Counted from the first letter of the stretch, positions 14,320-23,759 are shown. The stretch is DNA of 42,517 bases from JAAZFF01 sp964405775 (GCA_964405775.1 CAYOPG010000012.1:1-42517); one strand, 5' to 3'. Notes: a model not told the origin generated them from the sequence alone. Made by a program: numbers and translations.

Positions 14320-17076
14320 TTAATTGAGGATGCCTTCAATTGCGCTGTCGATGTCTTCCACGGGCGCTTCTGGAAGTTCTGTTTCTATAGATTCAGCAGA
14401 CTCTGTTGCTTCCTGTGTTTCGAATGGGGCGGGCATCTCTTGAACTGAACCTTCTGGTTGAGTGTCTATTGTGATGACTCCAGAATTGGTTTCTATTGCA
14501 GGCTCTTCTTCCTGGATGTTTTCTGCCTCCGCGAGCCTTTGGGCTGCAAGTTTGTCGACGTCGGAGTAATGTATGTATTCCCCGGAGGTCTTTGGGGGGA
14601 TGCTGCCCTGTGGCGCCGCTTCCAATATCATGCCGTATTCTTTGTTCAGAGGCGTCAAGTGACCCGACAGAGGGTTGCTCGGCGGCATAACCGTGTTTCG
14701 GGCGCGCTCCTGCATCCTCTTCTCTTCTTTCTCGGAAATCGGATCGGCAAGGCGGCTGCGGGACCAGCCGCTGTCCCACACTCCGGCAGTTTCGAGGGCT
14801 GCCTTGCGGTTGCGTGCTTCGTCCTCGATTTGCGCGGGGGTGTCCATGACGCGCGGGGTCAGGAAGATGATCAGTTCATTGCGTGTGTCGGCAATGTTAC
14901 TTGATTTAAAGAACCATCCCAGCAGAGGAATGTCGCCCAGTATTGGGACTTTGGATTCATTGCGTGTTTTGCTTTTGCGCGCGAGGCCGCCCAGAACAAC
15001 GGTCTGGCCGCTTTGGACTGCGACGTCTGACCCCATTTTGCGCGTGTCGATCACGGGTAGTTCGCGTTCGCCCAGATTCTGGTACCCGTTAAGCTCCTGC
15101 CATTCCTGCTCAATCGTCAGGACTATGTACCCGCTCTTGTTAATACGAGGCGTGACCTTCAGCTTTACGCCAATGTCTTCGTTCTTGATGTTTTCCGTGG
15201 TGTTGTCTGAGCCGCTGTAATATGTGACCCCGTCGGAGTAGTAAACACGTTGGGTGGACTCGATTACCGCCTCTTTGTTGTCGAGCGTGGTGATTATCGG
15301 AGTGTTCATGACCGACGCACGGTTGTCTTTCTCAACTGCCCGCAGTATGACGTCCATGTTGAAGTCTATGAGAGTAGCGAGGAAGTTCGCGCCAGTTCCC
15401 TGCCACCCGCCGTCGAGTGGATTCACTGGGCGGGTTATACCCCCACCAGACGTGGCGAATATCATGCCAGGTGCAGAGCCGTCCTTGCTTTTCCCCGTCT
15501 GCATTGCTCGCTGCACCCAACTGACCCCGGTTTCCACCTCCTCTCCGAATGTCAAGCTTACGATGGCTGTTTCGATTTGGACTTGAGACAGCATGATGTC
15601 CATTTGTTTTATAATGTCGCGTATGGTCAGCATGTCGTTCGCGCTGGACATTATGATGAGCGCGTTGGTGCGTTCGTCTGATAGTATGGTGATGTTTTCG
15701 CTGTCGAGCTGGCCTATTTTAGTTCGCGATCCGGAGCCAGCATCAATTGAAGGGCTGGTGGCTGCCGCCGCTGGAGCCGGGGATGAGGCGTCGCCGCGCG
15801 CGGCGTTTGGAGAACGTTTGGCGTCGTCGTCCGACGGTTTGCGTTTGCCAATGAGTTCGTTGAGCAGGTTTGCGATGTCTTTAGCAACTGCGTGTTCGAG
15901 GCGATATGTGGCGACGACGACTTCAGGCGCTGTCGGCACATCAAGCACAGCGATGAGTTTGTTGAAGAAGACCATGTTTTCGGGGCGCGTGAGGATTACG
16001 AGCAGATTTGTGCGTTCATCTGCGATGATGCTCACCTTTCCGCGTACGATGCCCCGCTGAGCGTCGGCGACAAGCGATTCAAACGTTTCGGCACCGGTGG
16101 TAGTTGGGGCGGGTGTTCCCGCACCCCTGCGGTCGCGCCCGCCCGGGAGCGTTACTCCTGGGGGCAGGGGGCGGCGGAAGGTTCCTGGCGCACCGCTGAG
16201 GCGCTCCTCCGGCATGCTGCTAGGCTTGCCTTGCTGTTCTTCCTGCGCGCTCTTTACAATTTCTTCGAGGCGTGATTTTATGTCGGAGGCTTTGGCGTAT
16301 TTGATCTGGATTATATTAGGCTCTTCGCGGGCGATGATTGGTTTGTCGATGTACTGTAGCACCTCGACAATACGATTGACTGTATCGGCTGAGTCCGTGA
16401 TTAGTATGCTGTTGGTGCGTTCAATGGCCTGAATCTGCGCCCCCGCGCGGACGAAGCCAGTAATAACGGCCTGCGCCTCCGCAATGTCTATGTATTTGAG
16501 TTCGACCATTTGCGAAACGAACTGACCGTGCTCTTTGTTGGGCGTAACCCCTCCTGTTTCAGGATCGGGAAAGATCGTCTTGTCTGCATGTTTTCGGAAT
16601 TCTGAGCTTGGGACGGCTTTCAGGAACTTTTCGCCTACCGGTTCCAGTGCGATGCCGTTCAGGTTGAGGATCTGTTCAATAGCCGTGAGGTATTGCTGGT
16701 CGTCCAGAGGGCTGTCGGGCGTTGTGCGCAGGGTGATGTTTACCGCCGGGACACCCGGTGATTTTATAACTGTTCTACCTGTCCGTAGAGCGTACTCCAT
16801 AATCACGAGGTCAGCGGATGCCTCTTGGAAGTTGAGCGCATTAGGGGAGTCGTCGTACGGTATGGCTGGCGAAGTGCCGGTGCTGTTAGGTTGTGTGACG
16901 GCTGTGCGCTGCGGAGTCTGTGGCGTGGCTGCCGTGCGGCCGCCAGGGGTAGTAGTGCCCGGAGGAAGTGGCCTGCGGATTTGCGCATGAGCGGATTCGG
17001 AAGCCGGGAGGCCCAGCGCGATGCAGATGGCGGCGGCGATGGACGTTGTTGCGAAAAATCTGGATTTCATCTTCAT
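14320..17076 (-). CDS. gspD: Secretin of a type II secretion or type IV pilus-like system
   Basis: Outer-membrane channel protein of 918 residues that assembles into a multimeric ring. It begins with a signal peptide (about 1-31, ending SAHA) and a Pro/Thr-rich linker. N-domains follow (about 70-400, with the repeated T-N-x-L/I-x-I pattern: RTNSILITD, RTNLLVIL, RTNALIIM), then the secretin core (about 480-790). The core contains the signature VPILGDIPLLGWFFKS and NELIIFLTPRVM. The final 130 residues are acidic and low-complexity. A Pro-rich segment RRPLPPGxTxPGGR occurs twice, in the N-terminal linker and between N-domains. AGGA precedes the ATG, and the start overlaps the gspM stop by four bases. 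T2SS versus pilus use is undecided because no ATPase or pseudopilin is in the window. Confidence 0.92.
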   Translation of the reverse strand: MKMKSRFFATTSIAAAICIALGLPASESAHAQIRRPLPPGTTTPGGRTAATPQTPQRTAVTQPNSTGTSPAIPYDDSPNALNFQEASADLVIMEYALRTGRTVIKSPGVPAVNITLRTTPDSPLDDQQYLTAIEQILNLNGIALEPVGEKFLKAVPSSEFRKHADKTIFPDPETGGVTPNKEHGQFVSQMVELKYIDIAEAQAVITGFVRAGAQIQAIERTNSILITDSADTVNRIVEVLQYIDKPIIAREEPNIIQIKYAKASDIKSRLEEIVKSAQEEQQGKPSSMPEERLSGAPGTFRRPLPPGVTLPGGRDRRGAGTPAPTTTGAETFESLVADAQRGIVRGKVSIIADERTNLLVILTRPENMVFFNKLIAVLDVPTAPEVVVATYRLEHAVAKDIANLLNELIGKRKPSDDDAKRSPNAARGDASSPAPAAAATSPSIDAGSGSRTKIGQLDSENITILSDERTNALIIMSSANDMLTIRDIIKQMDIMLSQVQIETAIVSLTFGEEVETGVSWVQRAMQTGKSKDGSAPGMIFATSGGGITRPVNPLDGGWQGTGANFLATLIDFNMDVILRAVEKDNRASVMNTPIITTLDNKEAVIESTQRVYYSDGVTYYSGSDNTTENIKNEDIGVKLKVTPRINKSGYIVLTIEQEWQELNGYQNLGERELPVIDTRKMGSDVAVQSGQTVVLGGLARKSKTRNESKVPILGDIPLLGWFFKSSNIADTRNELIIFLTPRVMDTPAQIEDEARNRKAALETAGVWDSGWSRSRLADPISEKEEKRMQERARNTVMPPSNPLSGHLTPLNKEYGMILEAAPQGSIPPKTSGEYIHYSDVDKLAAQRLAEAENIQEEEPAIETNSGVITIDTQPEGSVQEMPAPFETQEATESAESIETELPEAPVEDIDSAIEGILN

Positions 17077-17720
17077 TCTGCTGGTTCCTGTGTGGTTACG
17101 CCCTTGTCCGGGTTGGCGGTGGTCTGATCTTCTCCACTTTCAATCGGTTCGGTTGCCATAATTGGTTCTTTGGGCATGGTTTCAGCGATGGGGGTGCCGC
17201 GCATATAAGCGCAGTACAATGTAAAGGAGCCTTTAAAGTAGCCCTGTCTGTTAGAGACTGGCGAGATTCGGAGTTCGCGTATGTCCAACATCGCTCCTTC
17301 CAACTGTAGATCGATCAAAAACTTGACCAATGATTCGAGAGTGGCTTCCCAGTCTCGAACTTCAATGGGGAATTCAGAGACATCGCTTATGACTGTTTCG
17401 GCTTTTGCCAGACGATTCCGTATTTTGACGTCATTTACGTTGGCGGCGTTGTCCATTATGTTGAGCCAATACGTGTCCACCGGGCGACCCGGCTCAAATA
17501 CCGGCATCTGATCCTTCACGGCGTCGTATCGAGCCGTCCAGTCCGGTTTTGCAGCTATTAGTTCTTTCTGTAGTTCTATGCGATCCTTCAGTTCACGGAC
17601 TTTTTTCGATTTGGTTTTTATGACATCAATGCGGCCGCGAGCCTGCATACCCAAGATGCCGAAAGCCAGCGTGAATACCGTGACTACGGAGAGAACCTTT
17701 TCTCGTCTGCTCATGCTCAT
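17073..17720 (-). CDS. GspM/PilO-like inner-membrane assembly protein
   Basis: Bitopic inner-membrane protein of 215 residues. A short basic N-terminus (MSMSRREK) precedes one transmembrane helix (about 9-27) and a charged coiled-coil stretch (about 35-60). A periplasmic alpha/beta domain like the ferredoxin-like fold of PilO and GspM follows (about 95-175), then a polar, disordered tail. In T2SS and type IV pilus machines this protein pairs with GspL or PilN and links the cytoplasmic ATPase to the secretin. Sequence identity in this family is low, so the call rests on topology and on its place between the GspL-like and secretin genes, with four-base overlaps at both ends. GAGGGAG lies upstream of the start. 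Confidence 0.7.
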   Translation of the reverse strand: MSMSRREKVLSVVTVFTLAFGILGMQARGRIDVIKTKSKKVRELKDRIELQKELIAAKPDWTARYDAVKDQMPVFEPGRPVDTYWLNIMDNAANVNDVKIRNRLAKAETVISDVSEFPIEVRDWEATLESLVKFLIDLQLEGAMLDIRELRISPVSNRQGYFKGSFTLYCAYMRGTPIAETMPKEPIMATEPIESGEDQTTANPDKGVTTQEPAE

Positions 17721-19111
17721 TTCGGGTTGGCTCCCTCCTCGTCTTCATCGGCTTTAAAATTTATGCTAAGCTCGAAAACGAATATATTGAGCGCCCTGTT
17801 TAGTGTGGGGCCCGAGACGAGCTTGACTTCGCCGAAAAGCTCGCTTTGGTTGAGCCCCTCCATGAAATCGTAGACTAGCGTTGTAATTGTCGATTTGCCT
17901 TCAATCGACACATGGTTCTTATCGCCGCTGTAGCGGAACGAAGTTATATCGACACCCTCAGGTAGCTTTAAAGTCGCTTCCAAGAGAATTTCCAATGGGG
18001 AAAAAGTGCGGTCGGAGTAGTTCTCGATTATTTTGATCCGATTTCTGAGGTCGTTGACTTCCGATTCTTGCGCCACACGGCGTTCTACCTGTGCGTTCAA
18101 TGATTTGATGCGTTGATCCATTAAGGCCGGCCACACGTACATCCAGCCTGCGAGCAACAGGAGCAGAGCGGCGGCGGCAGCCGTGACGATCCGCATTCTC
18201 TTTCGGAACTTCCGCTCATCGATCTCGGTTCTCCATGCATCGGGGAAAAGGTTGAGCCTGCCTTGGCCTTCTATCGTGCGCATGGCGGCTCCATGTGGTG
18301 TAGCCGGTAGCGACGCCGGTGCGATTTGCGAATATTTTATTCCCAGGGCAGAGGCTATTGAAAGGCTGGCGTTCTGGAGGTTTTGTGAAGAAGCAACGCA
18401 GATAAGCTGTGACAGATCCGTTTGGCCGTGTTCAAGCTGCGCCTGTATGAGCGCTACGCGTGCGGCGTTTGTAAGCGATGGCGCGCTAACTGTCTCGACA
18501 ATTCCACTCGAGCGGATCATTACTGGTATTCCGGCGTCCGCAATAACCAGCACTATACCAGGTCCCTCCTCGATGATTGCCACGTCTCGGGCGGGCGTGA
18601 ACGCGTTTTTGTCGTTGAGGTTGCGGAGAGTTGCCAGTATTGTAGCGTCGACCCGGTCAATATTAGACGACGGTATTCCCACTATTGCACTGAGGTTGTC
18701 GATGGAGGACGTGGGGGCGCTCGCGGAAAGGACAAGCGCCGAATCCTCTGTTTGCGAAAGAATCTCGAACGATGCGGTCATCTCCTCTATGGGGAGGGGG
18801 GCGTCCTTTTCCATCTGGTTGCGCGACATGGCGGCGATTTCTTCTGTGTCGACAGATGGTAGGCGAGAAACTCGGAAGATTACGTCCGACGTCGGCAGGC
18901 ACAGCGTCGCGGCACCCTGAATTTTTGAAGAGACCAAACGGGCATAAGCCGTAGCGGCCTTAGAGAGGTCGTCGCTGTCCGGATGCGAGACGGCTGTCGG
19001 GATGTCGGGGAATTTCCCGGCCCCGGATACGGTTATTCCATCGCGCGTTTTTTCAGAACGCGCCCATTCAACGGTCTTGCCGTCGCACGTGATTGCTGTG
19101 CTGTTGTCCAT
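17717..19111 (-). CDS. GspL-like protein (PilM-PilN type fusion)
   Basis: Predicted assembly protein of 464 residues. The first 300 look like the cytoplasmic actin-like domain shared by PilM and GspL (FRVSRLPSVDTEEIAAMSRNQ near 80 corresponds to the region before the nucleotide-like fold). A transmembrane helix follows at about 311-333, then a coiled coil (about 340-370) and a PilN-like periplasmic domain (about 375-450, LPEGVDITSFRYSGDKNHVSIEG). One protein thus combines the roles of PilM and PilN, as in GspL. It is the first gene of the gspL-gspM-gspD operon and would recruit the secretion ATPase, encoded elsewhere. No ribosome site is seen before the ATG. A TGGCATAAT extended -10 lies about 70 bases upstream. 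Confidence 0.75.
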   Translation of the reverse strand: MDNSTAITCDGKTVEWARSEKTRDGITVSGAGKFPDIPTAVSHPDSDDLSKAATAYARLVSSKIQGAATLCLPTSDVIFRVSRLPSVDTEEIAAMSRNQMEKDAPLPIEEMTASFEILSQTEDSALVLSASAPTSSIDNLSAIVGIPSSNIDRVDATILATLRNLNDKNAFTPARDVAIIEEGPGIVLVIADAGIPVMIRSSGIVETVSAPSLTNAARVALIQAQLEHGQTDLSQLICVASSQNLQNASLSIASALGIKYSQIAPASLPATPHGAAMRTIEGQGRLNLFPDAWRTEIDERKFRKRMRIVTAAAAALLLLLAGWMYVWPALMDQRIKSLNAQVERRVAQESEVNDLRNRIKIIENYSDRTFSPLEILLEATLKLPEGVDITSFRYSGDKNHVSIEGKSTITTLVYDFMEGLNQSELFGEVKLVSGPTLNRALNIFVFELSINFKADEDEEGANPK

Positions 19112-19177
19112 TAAAAAAACGGTATGCCCAAATGCCGGCTGGCTGGTCGTTGCCTCTTAAACGAATCGATTTGCGAA

Positions 19178-19186
19178 ATTATGCCA
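19178..19186 (-). promoter_or_regulatory. Candidate extended -10 for the gspL operon
   Basis: Minus-strand TGGCATAAT lies about 70 bases before the gspL-like start. The -35 is weak, so this is a tentative call. Confidence 0.3.
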
Positions 19187-19256
19187 TAAATGTGGGCTTG
19201 CCGCCAGTTTTTTTCGAAGGGGACCGCGATCGCGGCAATAGAACGGAAATGCGTGG

Positions 19257-19286
19257 TTGACATTAAACGCGTTAAAAGTGTACTTT
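19257..19286 (+). promoter_or_regulatory. Candidate promoter of the glycosidase cassette
   Basis: TTGACA (19257-19262) and TACTTT (19281-19286) are 18 bases apart, about 75 bases before the first giant glycosidase gene. The palindrome at 19302 would lie just after the predicted start of transcription. Confidence 0.45.
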
Positions 19287-19301
19287 ACCCGGTAGAAGGA
19301 A

Positions 19302-19316
19302 GTTGACATTGTCAAC
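19302..19316. promoter_or_regulatory. Palindrome GTTGACattGTCAAC, possible operator
   Basis: Two perfect 6-bp arms are separated by three bases in the leader of the glycosidase cassette, downstream of the candidate promoter. The position and symmetry fit a repressor site, but the binding protein is unknown. Confidence 0.4.
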
Positions 19317-19359
19317 ACTAATCTGAAAAATACCAAAAATACCAAATAAGGTGGATGTT

Positions 19360-22300
19360 ATGAAAAGACTAGCTGCAATCCGGAAGAGCGGAATAATAAT
19401 GTTCGGGGTTATAGCCCTTGCAACGGGCGTCTTGAACGCAGACGAAGTCAAGCAGCAGGAGGCACTTGAGGGAGCTCTCACCATAAAGTCGCAGGATGCG
19501 GTTGTGTTCGTGCCTGTTGTGGCGGTTACCTCGCACGTGGTCTGGGCGAAATCGCCGATCAAGATCGATGGCGACCTGTCGGACTGGAAAGCCGCAGGCA
19601 TAGAGCCGATTTCGTTCGACAGTGCCGAGTATATCACATGGTACGGTCGAGATTACGAAGGGCCTGAAGATCTTTCCGCTAAACTCTGGCTAAGCCATGA
19701 CGACGCGTTTTTCTATGTGGCGATCGAGGTTAAGGACGGCATGGTGCCAGCGCCAAACACGGTTGATATAGGCATAGCACCTGCCAACAGCCCGCTTATC
19801 ACGACATGGCGCGATGTCGGGAAACGCTACGGCTTGGATGACGTGCACGCGGGCTTTAGCATTGGTGCCGACGGCAACGTGTCGTTGCGTTGGGCTCATG
19901 TGCAGGAACGAATGGAGCGGGAGCTCGTTTCGAATGCTTTCGGCAATGAGGAGGAGCGTCGTGCGTTCATCGACCAAGGAGATCCAGACGCCGCAGGTGC
20001 AAAAATCTTCTCCAAGGCCACTCGTTTGATGGATGGCGAAAAATCCACCACATTCTTTGAGGCGGCTTTCCCCTGGCGCATGTTGTTGCCGCATGATCCG
20101 GTGGCGTATGGTCCTTTTAATTTCAACTTTGTTGTGCGCGACTCCGATAAGGGTGACACTGGCGGTCGCGGTCTGATTGGCTGGAAGCCTGGACTTGCAG
20201 GCACATACAGCGCGGCGCATTTCGCGACGCTCACATTCGCCCCAGCGGAGGGGCGCACAGGTGTTGACGCTTTCGCTCAATTGCCAAAGTTCCATTATCT
20301 CAACGAGAACATCAACGCGTCTTTCTCATTCCACAACTATTCCGAGGAGGAGATCAAGGGTCAGCTCTCGCTCTTCGATGCAGACCGTTCCGTCACCAAC
20401 GTGCTGGCAACCTTGGAGGTCGCATTGCCTTCTGGCTTCAGTCGCAAAGACTTGGGTGTGCATTCCGAGAAACTCGGCAAGACAAAGGCGGGACTGCGTG
20501 CCGAGCTTGCCATCGAGGGGCGCCCTGTGCAAGAAATAGCGGTGCATGCTCCGACGCTGGACGAGATGGTTACGATCCAGCCGGTGCAGGAAGTCCTGGA
20601 CGCAATTACGCGCGTAGAGCAGAACGCCGCCACGCTCTCCAACCTCTACACGCAGGTCGAGGCCAAGGGTCTAGACACTACGTACCCCATGGCTTACTGG
20701 ACGCTTCAGCAGATGTTCATACAGCGTTGCAAGGGCGACCTGCGTAGCGGGTTGTCGTCGCTAGTGCTACAGAACGAAGCCTATCTTACGAAAATCTTCA
20801 AAGAGCACAAGGCGCAAATGGAGGAGATGCTGCGTAATCCCGCGGCCGAGCTTAAAGTGCCCGCACGTCCTTATCCAGAGACGCTGACACTCAAGGACGG
20901 TTTCTACCACGACGCCAACGGCCCAGTGTTCCTTTGGGGGCCTTGCCTGTTCTGGTGGATGAAAGGAGACCAGCATTACTCCTGGAAGCTAGGCTACAAC
21001 TCCGCTGGCCCTGAACTCCCGATTCACAATGAGAAAGATCACCCGGCAATCGCCGCTTATCTAGAAAACTTCCGCACCAACGGCATGCTTGTTAATGCGG
21101 CTATAGGTAGCGCCACGTTCGACGAACTCAAAAAAGAGCATCCGGATGTTGCGAACGTTGACCGTAATAACTTCCTCTCAATAATCGTCCAGCACCCGCG
21201 CGTGCGTGAGGAAATCAAGAAGCGCATTCAAAACGATATAAACTTCTACAAGCAGTTCCCGGCAGTTCGTAGCTATTGGCTCTGGAACGAGCCGGACTAC
21301 GTGAACTTCTCCGAAATGACACGCCTGGATTTCATAAAATGGCTCAGGCCCAAATACGGCAAAATCGAAGAACTCAACGCCCGTTGGAAGACGGATTACG
21401 CCGCGTTTGACGACGTGCAGATCGCTCGCGGTCTTGACGGAGATAATCACGCTCCATGGGTGGACTATCAGGTTTTCCTCAACGAAGAGCTGCTCTATGA
21501 CTTCTTCTCATTCCTGAACGATACCGCAAAGGCAACCGATTCGACCCGCCCCACACACACAAAATACATGTGCATCTCAGCGGCCTTCTTCAATATGGAA
21601 AAGCTTCTCTCAATCAACGACATGGCCGGACACGACGGAAACTCCGGCCCCCGCGACATCATCTACGTTGATCTGAGTCGATCTCTGTATCCAGACAAGG
21701 CGCTTTGCAACACCGAGATACATATCTGGTACAAGGATTACTTCCTCGTGTCGCTTGTGCCGTGGCGTCTCGCGCTGCACGGCATGGCTGATGCCAACTG
21801 GTGGTGCTGGCATGCCAACCACCGCTTCTCAAACACGGTTGGAAGCTCGGAATCGATGCATGCGCTTTCCATCCCGGCTCTCGACATCCGCCGTCTGTAC
21901 AACCCGTACGTGCACGCAGTGGCTAACAAGAAGAACAGGGTGGCAACGCTCTTTCAGGACGTTGTGGCAGGGCGTAGCTGGGGGCTCGTGGACATTCTGC
22001 GATACCAGATCGCACCCGCTCAGTATTCGATCGGTGTGCAACCGTTCTACGCAACCGAGACAACAATTCGCAACGGCGTGCTAAAGGATTTCGACATTCT
22101 GGTGGCAGGCGAGGCAAGCTACGTAAAAGACGCCACCTACGACTCCGTTTTGGAGTTTGCCCAGAACGGAGGCACGGTTATAGTGCTGCCCGGGAGCTTC
22201 GCCATGAATGAATATGGCGATGTGCGCGACACCTCGGCTCTCATACCCGCCGAAGGCGGCGAGGCTTATGACGATGGTGTCCGCGAGCTCAAGCTCGGCA

Positions 22301-22686
22301 AAGGCCGGGTGATCTGCATAGATCAGATAGACGGCTCCGATCCGGAGGCTAAGCCGGACAACAACAAGCGTCAGGGGGTTTATCGCCGCGTTATTTCCCG
22401 CGCCATGGAACAAGCTGGAATTCTGGATGCTGTGCGCCTCGTGGAGGCGGATCCCGATGCTGACCCGGACGCGCTCTTGGGCTGGGATATCCGCACTGCA
22501 AAGGTCGACGACGGCTATGTGGTCTGCGCACTGCCGCAGGATCGCTGGGAGATGTCAGATCTCAAGCTTGCGACCGATCGTCCTGTCAAACGCATCGTCA
22601 ATCTCATCGCGCAGAAAGAGGTGCCTGTCAAGGACTTCAAACTCGACTACGGTGCCAACCTGATTCTTGTTGAACTTGAGGATTAG
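19360..22686 (+). CDS. Giant secreted GH42-like glycosidase with CBM9-like N-terminus (paralogue 1)
   Basis: Exported protein of 1108 residues. A signal peptide (about 1-27, ending LNA) is followed by a short motif GALTIKSQDAVVFVPV shared with the second paralogue. Next comes a CBM9-like beta-sandwich (about 55-300, IKIDGDLSDW...) and a helical linker. A clan GH-A barrel resembling family 42 beta-galactosidases then spans about 515-830. Candidate catalytic residues are Glu644 in WLWNEPD (acid/base) and Glu786 in CNTEIHIW (nucleophile), and ANWWCWHANHRFS lies after them. The C-terminal part (about 840-1020) resembles the GH42 trimerisation domain, with a GATase-like fold, and a small beta domain ends the protein. 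ATG 19360 is preferred over GTG 19351 because AAGGTGG at 19348-19354 then has proper spacing. The substrate is unknown; barrel homology to GH42 is distant. Confidence 0.82.
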   Translation: MKRLAAIRKSGIIMFGVIALATGVLNADEVKQQEALEGALTIKSQDAVVFVPVVAVTSHVVWAKSPIKIDGDLSDWKAAGIEPISFDSAEYITWYGRDYEGPEDLSAKLWLSHDDAFFYVAIEVKDGMVPAPNTVDIGIAPANSPLITTWRDVGKRYGLDDVHAGFSIGADGNVSLRWAHVQERMERELVSNAFGNEEERRAFIDQGDPDAAGAKIFSKATRLMDGEKSTTFFEAAFPWRMLLPHDPVAYGPFNFNFVVRDSDKGDTGGRGLIGWKPGLAGTYSAAHFATLTFAPAEGRTGVDAFAQLPKFHYLNENINASFSFHNYSEEEIKGQLSLFDADRSVTNVLATLEVALPSGFSRKDLGVHSEKLGKTKAGLRAELAIEGRPVQEIAVHAPTLDEMVTIQPVQEVLDAITRVEQNAATLSNLYTQVEAKGLDTTYPMAYWTLQQMFIQRCKGDLRSGLSSLVLQNEAYLTKIFKEHKAQMEEMLRNPAAELKVPARPYPETLTLKDGFYHDANGPVFLWGPCLFWWMKGDQHYSWKLGYNSAGPELPIHNEKDHPAIAAYLENFRTNGMLVNAAIGSATFDELKKEHPDVANVDRNNFLSIIVQHPRVREEIKKRIQNDINFYKQFPAVRSYWLWNEPDYVNFSEMTRLDFIKWLRPKYGKIEELNARWKTDYAAFDDVQIARGLDGDNHAPWVDYQVFLNEELLYDFFSFLNDTAKATDSTRPTHTKYMCISAAFFNMEKLLSINDMAGHDGNSGPRDIIYVDLSRSLYPDKALCNTEIHIWYKDYFLVSLVPWRLALHGMADANWWCWHANHRFSNTVGSSESMHALSIPALDIRRLYNPYVHAVANKKNRVATLFQDVVAGRSWGLVDILRYQIAPAQYSIGVQPFYATETTIRNGVLKDFDILVAGEASYVKDATYDSVLEFAQNGGTVIVLPGSFAMNEYGDVRDTSALIPAEGGEAYDDGVRELKLGKGRVICIDQIDGSDPEAKPDNNKRQGVYRRVISRAMEQAGILDAVRLVEADPDADPDALLGWDIRTAKVDDGYVVCALPQDRWEMSDLKLATDRPVKRIVNLIAQKEVPVKDFKLDYGANLILVELED

Positions 22687-22721
22687 CCCATACAGGTTGA
22701 TGGGCAGCATTGGCTTATATC

Positions 22722-23645
22722 ATGAAACACACGCGCTTAACTAAATACAGAAGGCAGTTGTTCGCCGCAGTGGGCATGGTCTTTGCTTTCGCCTTGCTTC
22801 CCTGTAGTCGGCTTGCGGCATCGGGAAGCAAGGTGGAGGCTGCACACGAAGTGCTGTTCGTAAAGAACCCGCTTATGCTCAACGACACCATGCCTGCGCC
22901 AGTGGTATACTGGGAGGAAGTTCGCGCCTCGCCGCGGCCGCTGCGGTTGCACTTCATGCTCGTGGATTTGGCATATCCCAAGATTGAGGCAGCCGTGGCG
23001 GTGTCTGACGATCCCGACGGCGGCGGCCCGGCAGTTGCCACCTTGCGGCATCCAATCGAGTTCGCAAAGGAGAAAAACTTTTTTGCAGCCGTAAACGCAA
23101 ATGCATTCATGCATCTGCTCGACGCGACCGAGGAGGAGAAAAAGCGTGGTTGGTACATCGGCAAACATGTCAGATTGTTCGGACTCGCGGTTGACGACGG
23201 TGTATTGCGCAATAATCATGACGATCGGCGCCGACCTATCTGGTTCGATGGATCCGGATTGGCCCGTGTTGGCAAGCCGGAAGAAGAGGCCTCTCCATCC
23301 CAGGCTGTAGCAGACTGGGAGGGGCCGATTCTTGTCGATGGCGGAGTTGTGGAAGACGGCAAAGTGAACAAGCACCCGCGCACGATTGCGGGCACGGATG
23401 CAAAGGGGGAGCGGCTTCTGCTGGTGGTCGCGGAGGGCCGCAAGGAAGGATACAGCGAGGGGCTTACTCTGAAAGAGTGTGGAGAACTAATGCTTGAGCG
23501 AGGATGCACTGAGGCTGTCAATTTTGACGGAGGGGGAAGCTCCGTCATGCTAGTGACTACGAACGGTGTAATGAGTGCCGTGGGGAGTCCCCAAGGCCGT
23601 TACTTAAGACCCCTTCCCGTCATGATCGGCATCAGGGGCTTGTAG
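22722..23645 (+). CDS. Secreted phosphodiester glycosidase (NAGPA/DUF2233 domain)
   Basis: Exported protein of 307 residues with a signal peptide (about 1-36). The body matches the phosphodiester glycosidase domain of bacterial DUF2233 proteins and of mammalian uncovering enzyme, which removes a sugar joined through a phosphodiester. Visible family motifs are PRTIAGTDAKGERLLLVV (about 220-237), LTLKECGELM and the Asp-Gly-rich NFDGGGSSVML near residue 270. ATG 22722 is chosen; a TTG four codons earlier is less likely. It sits 35 bases after one giant glycosidase and 114 before its paralogue, all on the same strand, which suggests one cassette acting on a single, phosphodiester-containing glycan. 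That link is inference. Confidence 0.88.
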   Translation: MKHTRLTKYRRQLFAAVGMVFAFALLPCSRLAASGSKVEAAHEVLFVKNPLMLNDTMPAPVVYWEEVRASPRPLRLHFMLVDLAYPKIEAAVAVSDDPDGGGPAVATLRHPIEFAKEKNFFAAVNANAFMHLLDATEEEKKRGWYIGKHVRLFGLAVDDGVLRNNHDDRRRPIWFDGSGLARVGKPEEEASPSQAVADWEGPILVDGGVVEDGKVNKHPRTIAGTDAKGERLLLVVAEGRKEGYSEGLTLKECGELMLERGCTEAVNFDGGGSSVMLVTTNGVMSAVGSPQGRYLRPLPVMIGIRGL

Positions 23646-23759
23646 CGTGGCTGGATTGTGAGGCATGGAAAATGCTCAATAGTCGGATGCCAGTTTCCAA
23701 AGGGTAAAAAACAAGTAAATTTAATTAAACAATCAAAAACACAAAACTGGAGAACTCAC

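Noticed and set aside
14140..14448. A 102-codon plus-strand frame between fusA and the secretin
   Set aside because: A third of it is antisense to the secretin, it begins after the fusA terminator with no ribosome site, and the opposite strand has the more coding-like reading.
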